From positions 133,664-197,663 of the forward strand of contig JASUTE010000001.1 of NCBI GenBank assembly GCA_030445745.1: 64,000 nt of DNA, in the 5' to 3' direction. Within the stretch, counting starts at the first letter, position 1. Each line of letters starts with the position of its first letter. Origin of the DNA: Candidatus Cloacimonadota bacterium (GTDB lineage: Bacteria; Cloacimonadota; Cloacimonadia; Cloacimonadales; TCS61). The translations under genes were made by a program, and so were the position numbers. The notes under the pieces were generated by a model, which searched no databases, was not told where the DNA came from, and saw only the letters and a list, made by a program, of their open reading frames with translations. Of this stretch, positions 27,088 through 36,100 are shown one piece after another.

Positions 27088-27781
27088 TTTACCGCTCGCC
27101 AGAGTTAAAGATGTTTTTGTAGGCGTGTTCGATATTGCTGTGGAAAGCTACAAGCTAGGAATAGCCACCACAGTTACAGAGGAAATTTTACCGCATCAGG
27201 GAATTCAAAATTCAGTTCCTCTTACCGATATGAATGTGCAGGAACTGGCAAAATATGCTTTTTCCCAAAATTGGTTAGAAGCCTCTTTGGGCTTAGCAGC
27301 TATCAATAGCGCATTACCAAAATATGAGCAGCAAGCACGTCAGATAAATGCTAAAAAACTTATCGAAAGATATGGAGTAAATCGTAAAGTGGGAATTATT
27401 GGGCATTTTCCCTTTGTAGATAATTCCCAGAATAAATTTAGTGAGCTTATGGTATTCGAAAAAGATCGGCAAGTTGGCGATCTTTCCGAAAAAATGATAC
27501 CAGAAAAATTACCGCAAGCAGATGTGGTGGCTATAACTTCTACCAGCTTGACCAACCATAGCTTGGAATTCATTTTGGAACATGTAGCGCCGAATGCTTA
27601 TGTAATTTTGCTGGGGCCAACCACGCCGCTTACACCGGTTTTGTTCAACTACCACATCGATGCATTGTGTGGAGTCTATTGCGAAGAAGCGCAACTAATA
27701 AAGCGACAGATACGCGAGGCTACTCCCTACAGAAAAATGCTGGGGAAACATTACATAACACTTTTGAAGGAGGATTTTTGA
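27059..27781 (+). CDS. DUF364-family protein
   Basis: The 240-aa protein fits the DUF4213/DUF364 two-domain pattern. An N-terminal domain contains 'IATTVTEEILPHQG'. A C-terminal Rossmann-like domain begins 'KVGIIGHFPFV' and contains 'VVAITSTSLTNHSLEFIL' and 'VILLGPTTPLTPVLF'. The family is named for a proposed heavy-metal chelation role, but its biochemistry is not established. Its place between the MocA and XdhC genes suggests a role in metal or cofactor handling for the hydroxylases. It overlaps XdhC by four bases. Confidence 0.78.
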   Translation: MQILAEIVNNLPLARVKDVFVGVFDIAVESYKLGIATTVTEEILPHQGIQNSVPLTDMNVQELAKYAFSQNWLEASLGLAAINSALPKYEQQARQINAKKLIERYGVNRKVGIIGHFPFVDNSQNKFSELMVFEKDRQVGDLSEKMIPEKLPQADVVAITSTSLTNHSLEFILEHVAPNAYVILLGPTTPLTPVLFNYHIDALCGVYCEEAQLIKRQIREATPYRKMLGKHYITLLKEDF

Positions 27782-28587
27782 TAGAAAAACAAATAGCCGA
27801 AGCAATTTTGGCGCAGAAAAAATTTGTAAAGGTAATTGTTGTGGAAAAAACAGGATCTGGACCAGCTGAAGTAGGCACAACGATGCTGGCTTATCCAGGT
27901 GGCAAATTCAAGGGAACGGTTGGTGGCGGTACTTTGGAAAAACTGGCGCAACTGCAAGCTGAGCAAGTTCTGAAAAATGAAAAATCTATCCTAAAAGCTT
28001 ATAATTTGGATGAAAATGACCAGGTAACAGAGCAGGAAGTAGCCACTAATATGGCTTGCGGTGGTAAAGTGAAGCTATTTTACGAGATCTTTTTGCCAAA
28101 CCAGAAATTTTACATTTTCGGGGCAGGACATATTGGTAAAAAATTGTTAGAAATGCTGAAATTAATGGATTTGGAAGCAGAAATAATCGATGTACGTGCA
28201 GAGTTGCTGAAAAATATTCCTAATGGCGTTCAGGTGCAAAGCTATGACGATTTTTTTGTTAACTATAAGATACCCGCTGGCAGTTATGTAGTGGTGGCAA
28301 CCCATTCGCATGAGTTAGACTACACTATATTAAAAAATATTATGCTGAATACAAGCAAATTGAAGTATATCGGGCTGGTAGCTTCCAAGCAAAAAACTGC
28401 CTCTATGCTAGAAAAATTGGAAACAGAGCTAGATGAACTACCGGAGCTTTCCAGCCTGTATATGCCAGTTGGATTGAATATTGGCGGAAGTATGCCCGCA
28501 GAAATAGCTTTAGCCATTTTGGCAGAAATTCAAACGATACGTTACCAAAAAAGCGAGATAAAACATTTAAGGAGAATTGAAAGATGA
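27778..28587 (+). CDS. XdhC-family molybdenum hydroxylase maturation factor
   Basis: XdhC proteins bind the molybdenum cofactor, promote its sulfuration and insert it into xanthine dehydrogenase-type enzymes. The N-terminal XdhC/CoxI part includes 'KTGSGPAEVGTTMLAYPGG' and 'GTVGGGTLE', then an 'NMACGGKVKLFYE' cysteine motif. A Rossmann domain follows ('FYIFGAGHIGKKLLEMLK'), ending with 'VGLNIGGSMPAEIALAILAEI'. The track start (27667) lies inside DUF364. GGAGG followed by TTG at 27778, overlapping the DUF364 stop as TTGA, gives a 269-aa protein. Confidence 0.88.
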   Translation: MIEKQIAEAILAQKKFVKVIVVEKTGSGPAEVGTTMLAYPGGKFKGTVGGGTLEKLAQLQAEQVLKNEKSILKAYNLDENDQVTEQEVATNMACGGKVKLFYEIFLPNQKFYIFGAGHIGKKLLEMLKLMDLEAEIIDVRAELLKNIPNGVQVQSYDDFFVNYKIPAGSYVVVATHSHELDYTILKNIMLNTSKLKYIGLVASKQKTASMLEKLETELDELPELSSLYMPVGLNIGGSMPAEIALAILAEIQTIRYQKSEIKHLRRIER

Positions 28588-28793
28588 AAGATTTGAACTA
28601 CAAATGCCCCAAATGTGGTAATACCAACTATGAAATAGGTGAATTCCGCGCCACCGGAGGTGCTTTTAGCAAGATCTTCGATGTGCAAAACCAGAAGTTT
28701 TCTACCGTAACCTGTACCCAGTGCAAATATACCGAGATCTATAAAGCAGAGAGCAGTTTGCTAGGAAATATCTTCGACTTTTTTACTAATTAA
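28584..28793 (+). CDS. Small zinc-ribbon protein
   Basis: The 69-aa protein has two CxxC knuckles ('YKCPKCGNTNYEIGE' and 'TCTQCKYTEIYKA') separated by a 'FRATGGAFSKIFD' segment. This is the pattern of small predicted nucleic-acid-binding zinc ribbons (COG3478-like). It overlaps the XdhC stop as ATGA, so it is the last gene of the plus-strand arm. Its stop overlaps the stop of the opposing FAD-subunit gene by four bases. The function is unknown. Confidence 0.75.
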   Translation: MKDLNYKCPKCGNTNYEIGEFRATGGAFSKIFDVQNQKFSTVTCTQCKYTEIYKAESSLLGNIFDFFTN

Positions 28794-29605
28794 ATTTGAA
28801 TAAATTCCAGTAGTAAATTCAGACAAACCTGAAAGCGGTAGTCCTTATCGGAACGCATATCGCTGATGGGAGTGATCTCTTGTTTTAGAAGTTCTTCCAA
28901 TTTTACTGATTCAGGTGTATTTGTAGAAGCAAGATACTCTTCTATTTTAGAAAGTCGGCGCGGGTATTCATTCAAGCTACCAACTGCTAGCTTGTATTCT
29001 TCAGAATTTTTTAAGCCGGCCAAAGCTACTTTGGCGATGGTAAGTGCTTTTCTGGAGCCAACTTTTTTGTAGAAAGTTTTATAACCAGTCTCGGCATTTT
29101 TAGTAATCTGCACGCCACCGATGATCTCATTTTTTTTCAGGTTGAATTGCTTATAACCGGTAAAGAAATCGCGTAATGGAATGTGCCGCATTTTAGATTT
29201 TGCCATTAGAATTATCTGGGCATCTAACACCAAAAGTAGTGGAGTTACATCAGCAGTTGGCGAGCCGTTGGCAATATTTCCGCCGATAGTGGCCATGGTT
29301 TGTAGAAGCGGGGAAGCAAAATTGACCAGAGAAGCGCGAAAAAAAGGCAGATATTTTGCTATTAGAGGTGAATTCAGTAACTCCTGATAACTGCACAACG
29401 AGCCGATGATAATACTTTCATCAGTTTCGCGTATTCCCTGTAGTTCTTCCAAATGATTTATGTAGATGATCGGTTCATCTGTTATCATTTTTTTCTTTAT
29501 TTGCACATTTATATCGGTACCACCAGCCAGAAAATATTTTTTACCTGCTATTTTCTCGGAAATTTGAAATAGTTCGGTTAAATTTTTAGGTTTATAAAAT
29601 TTCAT
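28790..29605 (-). CDS. Molybdenum hydroxylase FAD-binding subunit
   Basis: The 271-aa protein is the medium, CoxM/XdhB-type subunit. FAD-binding motifs are 'FLAGGTDINVQIKKK' (about 27-41) and 'ATIGGNIANGSPTADVTP' (about 105-122). With the next two genes upstream it forms a complete three-subunit molybdenum hydroxylase. It is the last gene of the minus-strand operon. Its start overlaps the Fe-S subunit stop by four bases. Confidence 0.93.
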   Translation of the reverse strand: MKFYKPKNLTELFQISEKIAGKKYFLAGGTDINVQIKKKMITDEPIIYINHLEELQGIRETDESIIIGSLCSYQELLNSPLIAKYLPFFRASLVNFASPLLQTMATIGGNIANGSPTADVTPLLLVLDAQIILMAKSKMRHIPLRDFFTGYKQFNLKKNEIIGGVQITKNAETGYKTFYKKVGSRKALTIAKVALAGLKNSEEYKLAVGSLNEYPRRLSKIEEYLASTNTPESVKLEELLKQEITPISDMRSDKDYRFQVCLNLLLEFIQI

Positions 29606-30075
29606 TTTTCTTGCTCCTGTTTTCTATGGCAGGCCATCATTACAGAATCGAATATCTTCTGATAACCAGTACAGCGGCAAATATTGCCCGAAAGTGCGGT
29701 TTTTATTTTTTCCAAATTAGGTTCTCCATCGTTTTTTAGGTAATAATAGGAAGAAACCAAAAATCCTGGAAAGCAAAATCCGCATTGTACCGCATTGGTT
29801 TCATCGAAACATGCAATTAACAGCTTTCCTAATGGTTTTTGGGCAATTCCTTCGGAAGTAACAACCTGTTTATTTTCAGCATGAACAGCGTTTACAAGGC
29901 AGCTAGTAACTGGTTTACCATCCAGCAAAACTGTACAAGCGCCGCATTCACCTTCCCCACAGCTTTCCTTGGTGCCAGTTAACCCGAAATCTTCACGCAG
30001 AATATCCAGAAGGCGTTTCATAGGGTCTACTTCCAAGCTAACAGCTTTATCATTTAAAATAAATTCAAGTTTCAT
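29602..30075 (-). CDS. Molybdenum hydroxylase [2Fe-2S] subunit
   Basis: This is the small subunit carrying two [2Fe-2S] clusters. A plant-type ferredoxin site 'CGEGECGACTVLLDG' comes first, then a C-terminal four-helix site 'QCGFCFPG...NICRCTGY'. The track starts at 30099, but the ATG at 30075 with AGGAGG upstream begins the conserved 'MKLEFILNDK' sequence, giving 157 aa. It follows the molybdenum subunit stop after one base. Electrons pass from molybdenum through these clusters to FAD. Confidence 0.93.
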   Translation of the reverse strand: MKLEFILNDKAVSLEVDPMKRLLDILREDFGLTGTKESCGEGECGACTVLLDGKPVTSCLVNAVHAENKQVVTSEGIAQKPLGKLLIACFDETNAVQCGFCFPGFLVSSYYYLKNDGEPNLEKIKTALSGNICRCTGYQKIFDSVMMACHRKQEQEK

Positions 30076-30076
30076 C

Positions 30077-32221
30077 TTATTTTTCCTCCAGATTAGCAAA
30101 GATCTTTTCAGGGGTTAAGGGAATTTCATCAATTCCCACTCCAGTAGCATTTAAAAAAGCATTTCGAAGAGCTGGAGCTGGGTAATCCATGGGGATTTCT
30201 CCCAATCCCTTGGGAATGGGGTTATCGGTATGAATAAATTCAATATTTAATTCTGGGATATCTCTGCTGGTGAGCATGGTGTAGTCGGTAAAACCTTGTT
30301 TACGGCCAAATCCCTTTTTGTAGAAAAATTCGGAAAGTCCCCATCCCAGTGCTTGAACCACTCCACCTTCCACTTGTCCACGGGCAATTTCCGGATTTAC
30401 TGTTTCGCCAATATCAAGCACATTCCAGCATTTTTCCAGGTTTATTTCGTAGGTAGTAGGATCGTATGTTATTTCTACCACGCAAGCAGCCCAGGAATAA
30501 TCTTTGTAAGCTACTCCCTTGTAGGTTTCATCATCGAAAATTGCTTGTGGATCGGGTTTGAATAGACTACGAAATTCGCGGGGAAAATCAGCTTGATGAG
30601 CTTTTACATAAGTTTCCAAGTTATCAAAACCAAGCTCTTTTTTTACTTCTTTAATCAAATTTCTTAGCATGTTTCCCACAATATAAATAGTGCGTGAAGC
30701 TACAGTTGGTCCGCTATTAGGAGCTTTGTTGGTATTGGGGATAACCACTCGAGTTTTATTGTGTGGGTGCTCGATAGCCTCATCTACCATCTGGGCTAAG
30801 GTTGTATGCGCACCCTGTCCCATATCGGTATTTGCCACGTAAATGTTAATGTCAGCATTTTTTTCTATAACCAATTTTATTTTGGAATTTAGAATTTTCT
30901 CACCATTCCCAGTATAACCTCCCCCGTGCAGCCCCAATGATAAGCCGATACCTTTTTTGACTTTGTGTTCCAAGTTCCATTGTTTATACTCACGGTATTT
31001 TTCATGATAATCGGAAATTTCGATAACTTTTTCCAAACAATCTTCTAGATGATTTTCTATTATGGGCTGGGAAGTGGGAAATTCTTTGCCTATCTTTAAG
31101 ATATTTTTTTTACGCAGAGTGTATGGGTCTATTCCCAGTTGAGCAGCCACATTATCGATATGAGATTCTATAGCAAAAAGTGCTTGAGGAGCACCAAATC
31201 CACGAAAAGCTCCATTGGAAGGTGTGTTACTGCGGAAAAGTCGTCCCTTAATATAGCAGTCTTCTACAGCATAACCGCTGCTGGCATGCAAAACACCACG
31301 ACTAAGCACTACCGGCGAAAGCGTTTGAAAAGCACCAGCATCCAAACGATAATCTATATTTAATTTACGTATTTTATGAGTTATCGGGTCGGTGTAGCTT
31401 TCCACTTCTACTCTAGAAGGATGTCTTTTGGTGGTTATTTGAATGTCATCTTCCCGGTCGAGCACTGTCTTTACAGGTCGGCCACTTTTGTAGGCAAGTA
31501 AAGCTGTAATACCGGCTATTATGTTAGGAAAATCTTCCTTACCGCCAAAACCTCCGCCGATGCCTTCGGAAGTTTCCACAACAGAATTGTGAATAGTATC
31601 ACCGAAAATGGCATCTAAAGCTGATTTTACAAAAAATGGGCATTGCATCGTTCCCAAAACAAATATTTCTTTTTTTTCTTTATCATATTCCGCCAACATT
31701 GCCTGTGTTTCTAGGTACGCTTGCTCTTGATGCGGAGTTCGATATATACGTTTTGTATGAATCAAATGACTTGTGTTACCAATCTCTGCCGGGTGCTTAA
31801 TCTCTAAAACTCGTCCAAAAACATTATTTTCATCGCTCAAGCACTCTTCGATGTCTGTGATGGCGGGCATTTCTTCATATTCTACTTCGATGTTGTCGAT
31901 GAATTGTTTCAATTTCTTTTTATTCGGGTGCGCAATCCCCAAAATTATCTGTCCATAGTGCATCACTTCTTGTTCCACCAGGAAAGGTTGGTCGTTTTCC
32001 GGTTCCGGGACTATATTTTCTCCTAAAATATCTTTGTAGGAAACTATTGTGAACTCATCTTTAGAGAATTTTTTTGGAAATTTTATCTGTTTTAGCTTGC
32101 CGTGATGAAATTTGGCATATAAGAAACCACCATACAGCAAGTTGGGGCGGGTGTAATCATCTAGAAATTTGTAGCTGCCATTCAGTTTAGGAACAGCATC
32201 GAATTTTCTTACTTTTTTCAT
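30077..32221 (-). CDS. Molybdenum hydroxylase molybdopterin-binding subunit
   Basis: The 714-aa large subunit is of the xanthine dehydrogenase/aldehyde oxidase type. Cofactor motifs are 'TSEGIGGGFGGKED', 'FRGFGAPQ', 'MGQGAHTTL' and the C-terminal 'KGLGEIPMDYPAPALRNA', which holds the catalytic glutamate. The substrate is unlikely to be simple xanthine by default, since the active-site residues next to the glutamate differ from the 'GEPPL' of classical XDH. Partner subunits lie immediately downstream, and the zinc-ribbon PLP gene overlaps it upstream by four bases. Confidence 0.9.
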   Translation of the reverse strand: MKKVRKFDAVPKLNGSYKFLDDYTRPNLLYGGFLYAKFHHGKLKQIKFPKKFSKDEFTIVSYKDILGENIVPEPENDQPFLVEQEVMHYGQIILGIAHPNKKKLKQFIDNIEVEYEEMPAITDIEECLSDENNVFGRVLEIKHPAEIGNTSHLIHTKRIYRTPHQEQAYLETQAMLAEYDKEKKEIFVLGTMQCPFFVKSALDAIFGDTIHNSVVETSEGIGGGFGGKEDFPNIIAGITALLAYKSGRPVKTVLDREDDIQITTKRHPSRVEVESYTDPITHKIRKLNIDYRLDAGAFQTLSPVVLSRGVLHASSGYAVEDCYIKGRLFRSNTPSNGAFRGFGAPQALFAIESHIDNVAAQLGIDPYTLRKKNILKIGKEFPTSQPIIENHLEDCLEKVIEISDYHEKYREYKQWNLEHKVKKGIGLSLGLHGGGYTGNGEKILNSKIKLVIEKNADINIYVANTDMGQGAHTTLAQMVDEAIEHPHNKTRVVIPNTNKAPNSGPTVASRTIYIVGNMLRNLIKEVKKELGFDNLETYVKAHQADFPREFRSLFKPDPQAIFDDETYKGVAYKDYSWAACVVEITYDPTTYEINLEKCWNVLDIGETVNPEIARGQVEGGVVQALGWGLSEFFYKKGFGRKQGFTDYTMLTSRDIPELNIEFIHTDNPIPKGLGEIPMDYPAPALRNAFLNATGVGIDEIPLTPEKIFANLEEK

Positions 32222-33438
32222 TTTTTCCTCTCTTCGAGAAATTTTTCCACTTCATTTAACTTGGGTTTTATCGCTCTAGGAAACTTACTAATACTTTTTA
32301 CTGCATCTAAGTCTTTTAGTCCGCTGCCAGTTAGCTGTATCACAATTTTTGAATTTTTGGGAAAACCAAATTTGCCTGCATATTTCTGGTAGCCGGCATA
32401 GGCTGCTGCCGAAGCAGGCTCGGTAAACAAACCATAATTTTGGCTTAAATCGCTGGCAGCTTCCAAAATTTCACTATCTTCCACAATTACTCCTTTACCC
32501 TCATATTTTTCAAGGAATTTTTTGGCCATATAGTAATTTCGTGGTACATCTACAGCAATGGAATCGGCAATGGTGTTGCTGGCGCTAAATTGTGGCTGGT
32601 TACTGCCCAAATTTCCCACTAAATTACTGCTGCCAGCTGACTGCACAGCTACTATGGTGGGTATTTTATTAATTATTCCCAATTTCAGCAGATCCTCAAA
32701 TCCACGATAGATTCCCGAGATGATCACACCATCACCCACGGGAACAAATATAAAGTCGGGAGCTTGTTTGTGCATATCGGTGAAAATTTCGTAGCTGGCT
32801 GTTTTCTTGCCTTCAATGGTTAGCGGATTGTAGGCGGTATTGCGATTGTACCAGCCAAATTGTTTGGAAGCAGCAATGCTAAGCTCGAAACAATCGTCAT
32901 AAGTGCCTTCTACAGGTACCAAAGTAGCCCCGTACATCATTATTTGGGTCAGTTTGGCTTTGGGCGCACTGGCTGGTACAAAAATTATAGCCTGCTGGCC
33001 CTGTGAAGCACAAATGCCAGCTAAAGAAGAGCCGGCATTGCCAGTGGATGCTGTGGCAATAGTGGTTATTTTGTTTTCTTTGGCAAAGGCGGAAACCAAA
33101 TTGGAAGCGCGATCTTTATAGGAATAGGTGGGATTTTGCGAATCATCTTTCAAAAATAGCGTTTTATTACCCAATTTAAATTCATACATGGGAGTTTTGC
33201 CTACTCGCAAGGATGAAAAACTCTGCTTGTGGTTTACTGGCAATAAGGGCAGGAACGCTTCTGCTTCCAAATAGGAAAACAAATCGGGAGTTGTTTTTAA
33301 CTTGTTATAATCGTAAACAGTTTGCAACACTCCTAGCGGCGGATGCTTGGCATCGTTATTTTTGGAGCAAATGGGGCAGAGATATGTTTCTGGTGAAACT
33401 GGATATTCTGCTCCGCAATTTATACATTTGAAGATCAT
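32218..33438 (-). CDS. Threonine synthase-like PLP enzyme with N-terminal zinc ribbon
   Basis: The 406-aa fold-type II PLP enzyme begins with a zinc ribbon ('CINCGAEYP...LCPICSKN') and has the PLP lysine in 'YSYKDRASN' (about residue 111) and a phosphate loop 'STGNAGSSLAGICASQG'. This layout is typical of bacterial threonine synthase (thrC). Inside the purine operon it may instead act as an ammonia-lyase or beta-replacement enzyme on an amino acid made from the purine skeleton. No other threonine genes are nearby. It overlaps both neighbours by four bases, so it is a full member of the operon. Confidence 0.8.
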   Translation of the reverse strand: MIFKCINCGAEYPVSPETYLCPICSKNNDAKHPPLGVLQTVYDYNKLKTTPDLFSYLEAEAFLPLLPVNHKQSFSSLRVGKTPMYEFKLGNKTLFLKDDSQNPTYSYKDRASNLVSAFAKENKITTIATASTGNAGSSLAGICASQGQQAIIFVPASAPKAKLTQIMMYGATLVPVEGTYDDCFELSIAASKQFGWYNRNTAYNPLTIEGKKTASYEIFTDMHKQAPDFIFVPVGDGVIISGIYRGFEDLLKLGIINKIPTIVAVQSAGSSNLVGNLGSNQPQFSASNTIADSIAVDVPRNYYMAKKFLEKYEGKGVIVEDSEILEAASDLSQNYGLFTEPASAAAYAGYQKYAGKFGFPKNSKIVIQLTGSGLKDLDAVKSISKFPRAIKPKLNEVEKFLEERKK

Positions 33439-34907
33439 TCGTATTCCTTCAGAACGCCAGTACGCTGGTTGAATTCGTTAATCTCTTCATCCCACTGCTC
33501 AACTTTTGCGAATTGACGCTTCCAATAGTTGTCATCGTACCACTGGGCATTTAATTCTTCCACAGTTTTGCCTTGCTGTTCAATCCAGGTGAAATATTTA
33601 AGATTATGCATGCGTTTTTTGTCGTAGTAGCTAAGCTCCATAGTGTAATCTGTTTTTAAACCCATCAGTGCTTTTTCGTAGATAACTGCGGCTTGTGTAG
33701 TTGTAAGCTTACCATGTTTTTGGTTTTCCTCTTGTAAGCGCGAGCCATACATTTCCATGGAATCTGTGCACACGCTGAAAAGCACATCTTTTTCGTTCAT
33801 TTCATAATACTTAGCCATTTTTACGGTACCCATTAGGTTAGCAATGGAAGAGATGCCCATAAGATTAAGTTTCTCTACAAGTTGAGGATCTATGTTTTGT
33901 TCTTTCAAGAATTTCTTGCCCTCTGGTTCATTGAAAAGTCGCATGATCTCGATATTTGGATTATCATCAATATCTATGAGCATGTCCATATTCTTCAGAT
34001 TATGAATCCAGGGTACATGTTTGTCGCCAATACCTTCGATGCGATGACTACCATAGCCGTTATACATTAGGGTAGGACATTGCAATGCTTCGCCGGCAGC
34101 TACTTTCAGAGTGGGAAACTTCTCACGCAGATATTCTGTGCTTCCTAAGGTGCCGGCAGAACCCTGAGTTAAAAATACTCCGGCAAATCTTTGCTGATCC
34201 TGTTTTTCTTGATTAAATACTTCTTCCATGGCAGGGCCGGTTACAGCATAGTGCCAAAGTGAGTTGCCGATTTCGCTGAATTGGTTCAAATTCACTATTT
34301 CATCGGGACGGCCCTGGCAAAGTTCTTTGGCTTTATCATAGATCTCTTTCACATTACTTTCGCTACCAGGAGTTGCGTATACTTCTGCTCCTACCTTACG
34401 TAACCAGTCAAATCTTTCCTGGCTCATTCCTTCCGGCAAAACTGCTATAGAATGACAGCCCAACAGATAGGAATCGTAGGCGCCGCCACGGCAGTAGTTA
34501 CCTGTGGAAGGCCAGAGCGCTTTCTGAGTAGTTGGGTCGAAGCGTCCATCCACCAGTTTTTCTACTAACGGTCCAAAAGTAGCTCCAACTTTATGAGAAC
34601 CTGTGGGGAAGTATTTTCCTACCAGCATTATAATGCGTGCTTTCACGCCCGAAAGTTCCGGAGGAATTTCTATAAAATTTACTCCATTGAAACCACCACC
34701 AAATTCTGTGGGCTCATTTTTCCAGGTTATGCGGAATAAATTCAGTGAATTAAGATCCCAAAGTCCTATGTTTTTCAGTTTATTCTTTATTTTTTGCGGT
34801 ATTAATTCCGGATTGCGCATTTGTTTGTAGGTAGGAATGATAACGTGTTTATCACGACATCTTTTAACTGTATTTTCCAGTATTTTCTCTTTCAGTTCAG
34901 CTTTCAT
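33435..34907 (-). CDS. Fold-type II PLP-dependent enzyme (purine-cluster type)
   Basis: The 490-aa PLP enzyme is of the cysteine synthase/tryptophan synthase-beta fold. The likely PLP lysine is in 'YFPTGSHKVGATFGPLVEKL' and the phosphate-binding region in 'WPSTGNYCRGGAYDSYLLG'. It is much longer than 2,3-diaminopropionate ammonia-lyase (YgeX, about 400 aa), which holds this position in E. coli, and has a charged 150-residue C-terminal extension. Similar proteins annotated only as a PLP-dependent beta subunit occur beside ygeW in Clostridia, from memory. It abuts ygeW directly. Its reaction is unknown; an amine-eliminating step is my inference. Confidence 0.75.
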   Translation of the reverse strand: MKAELKEKILENTVKRCRDKHVIIPTYKQMRNPELIPQKIKNKLKNIGLWDLNSLNLFRITWKNEPTEFGGGFNGVNFIEIPPELSGVKARIIMLVGKYFPTGSHKVGATFGPLVEKLVDGRFDPTTQKALWPSTGNYCRGGAYDSYLLGCHSIAVLPEGMSQERFDWLRKVGAEVYATPGSESNVKEIYDKAKELCQGRPDEIVNLNQFSEIGNSLWHYAVTGPAMEEVFNQEKQDQQRFAGVFLTQGSAGTLGSTEYLREKFPTLKVAAGEALQCPTLMYNGYGSHRIEGIGDKHVPWIHNLKNMDMLIDIDDNPNIEIMRLFNEPEGKKFLKEQNIDPQLVEKLNLMGISSIANLMGTVKMAKYYEMNEKDVLFSVCTDSMEMYGSRLQEENQKHGKLTTTQAAVIYEKALMGLKTDYTMELSYYDKKRMHNLKYFTWIEQQGKTVEELNAQWYDDNYWKRQFAKVEQWDEEINEFNQRTGVLKEYE

Positions 34908-36092
34908 CTATTTTCTCCTTGTATCTAATCTTTGTATTTTTTTATTCAGTAATTCTTCCAATTTGGAAGTGGGATTATTCTGCTTAATTAAAAATATCAT
35001 TGCAGCAATTATAAAGGGTTTGAACCCAGCCTGAGTATAAGTATCGTACAAATTTTCTTCAAAAACTTGTTTGGAAACTTCGCCGTGCTCACAGTTCACA
35101 CCGGAGATATCAGCTGGTAGAGGATGCATGTAAAGTGCTTTATTGGTAAGTTTCATCAATTTGCTGGTGCATTCCCAATCTTTGTATTTGGCATTTTCTT
35201 GCAAACAGGTTTGTTCCAAATTTGCTAAACCAGCTTTATCACCGTTGTGAAGCAATGTTTTGCGTTGTTGCATCACAGCAAAGGAAGCCCAGGATTTGGG
35301 ACAGACTATGTCTGCATCTTGGAAGGCAGCCTGCATATCGTTGGTTATTTGGAAGCTACCGCCGCTGGCTTGAGCCTGTTGGGAAGCGCGCTCGATTATT
35401 TCTGGAAGTAAATCGTAACCAGGTGGGTGTGCCAAAACCAGTTGTGTACCAAAGCGCGATAGCAGGCCAATAGTTCCTTGTGCTACCGAAAGCGGCTTAC
35501 CATAAGTTGGTGAATAAGCCCAGCTCATCACCACTTTTTTGCCTTTTAAGTTGTCTATACTGCCAAATTTATCGCACATCTTAGCCAAATCGGCAAGCGA
35601 TTGGGTGGGATGGTCGATATCGGATTGCAAGTTGATAACTGCTGGTCTTTGGTCTAAAATTCCGTTCTGGTAACCAAAATCTACTGCTGCAGCCACCTGG
35701 CGCTGATATTTATCGCCCTCACCAATGAAGATATCGTCGCGAATGCCGATAACATCGGCCATAAACGAGATCATATTAGCTGTTTCGCGCACAGTTTCGC
35801 CGTGGGCTACCTGCGATTTTGTTTCGTCTAAGTCTTGCACGGCTAAACCCAAGCTATTGGCAGCAGAAGCATAGCTGAGGCGGGTGCGGGTGGAGTTATC
35901 CTTAAAAATAGAGATAGCCAAACCACTATCGAAAATTCGGCAAGCTATGTTCTGTTTATGCATCTCTTTTAGAATGACCGCTGTATTCAAAACAGCTTCA
36001 ATTTCCGCTCTGCTCTTTTCCCAGGTAAGCAAAAAGTCTTTATTTTGCAGATCAAAATTGAGTTTTTGCAATTTTTTCAATCTTTCTTCCAT
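34908..36092 (-). CDS. ygeW: Knotted carbamoyltransferase YgeW
   Basis: The 394-aa protein is of the aspartate/ornithine carbamoyltransferase superfamily, YgeW branch. The carbamoyl-phosphate loop is 'DNSTRTRLSYA' (Ser67-Arg71). 'DHPTQSLADLAKM' and 'YMHPLPADISGVNCEHGEV' complete the active site. YgeW proteins are linked to selenium/molybdenum purine catabolism and probably work toward carbamoyl phosphate production from a ureido compound, giving ATP through carbamate kinase. No carbamate kinase gene is in the window. Confidence 0.92.
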   Translation of the reverse strand: MEERLKKLQKLNFDLQNKDFLLTWEKSRAEIEAVLNTAVILKEMHKQNIACRIFDSGLAISIFKDNSTRTRLSYASAANSLGLAVQDLDETKSQVAHGETVRETANMISFMADVIGIRDDIFIGEGDKYQRQVAAAVDFGYQNGILDQRPAVINLQSDIDHPTQSLADLAKMCDKFGSIDNLKGKKVVMSWAYSPTYGKPLSVAQGTIGLLSRFGTQLVLAHPPGYDLLPEIIERASQQAQASGGSFQITNDMQAAFQDADIVCPKSWASFAVMQQRKTLLHNGDKAGLANLEQTCLQENAKYKDWECTSKLMKLTNKALYMHPLPADISGVNCEHGEVSKQVFEENLYDTYTQAGFKPFIIAAMIFLIKQNNPTSKLEELLNKKIQRLDTRRK

Positions 36093-36100
36093 ACTTCACC

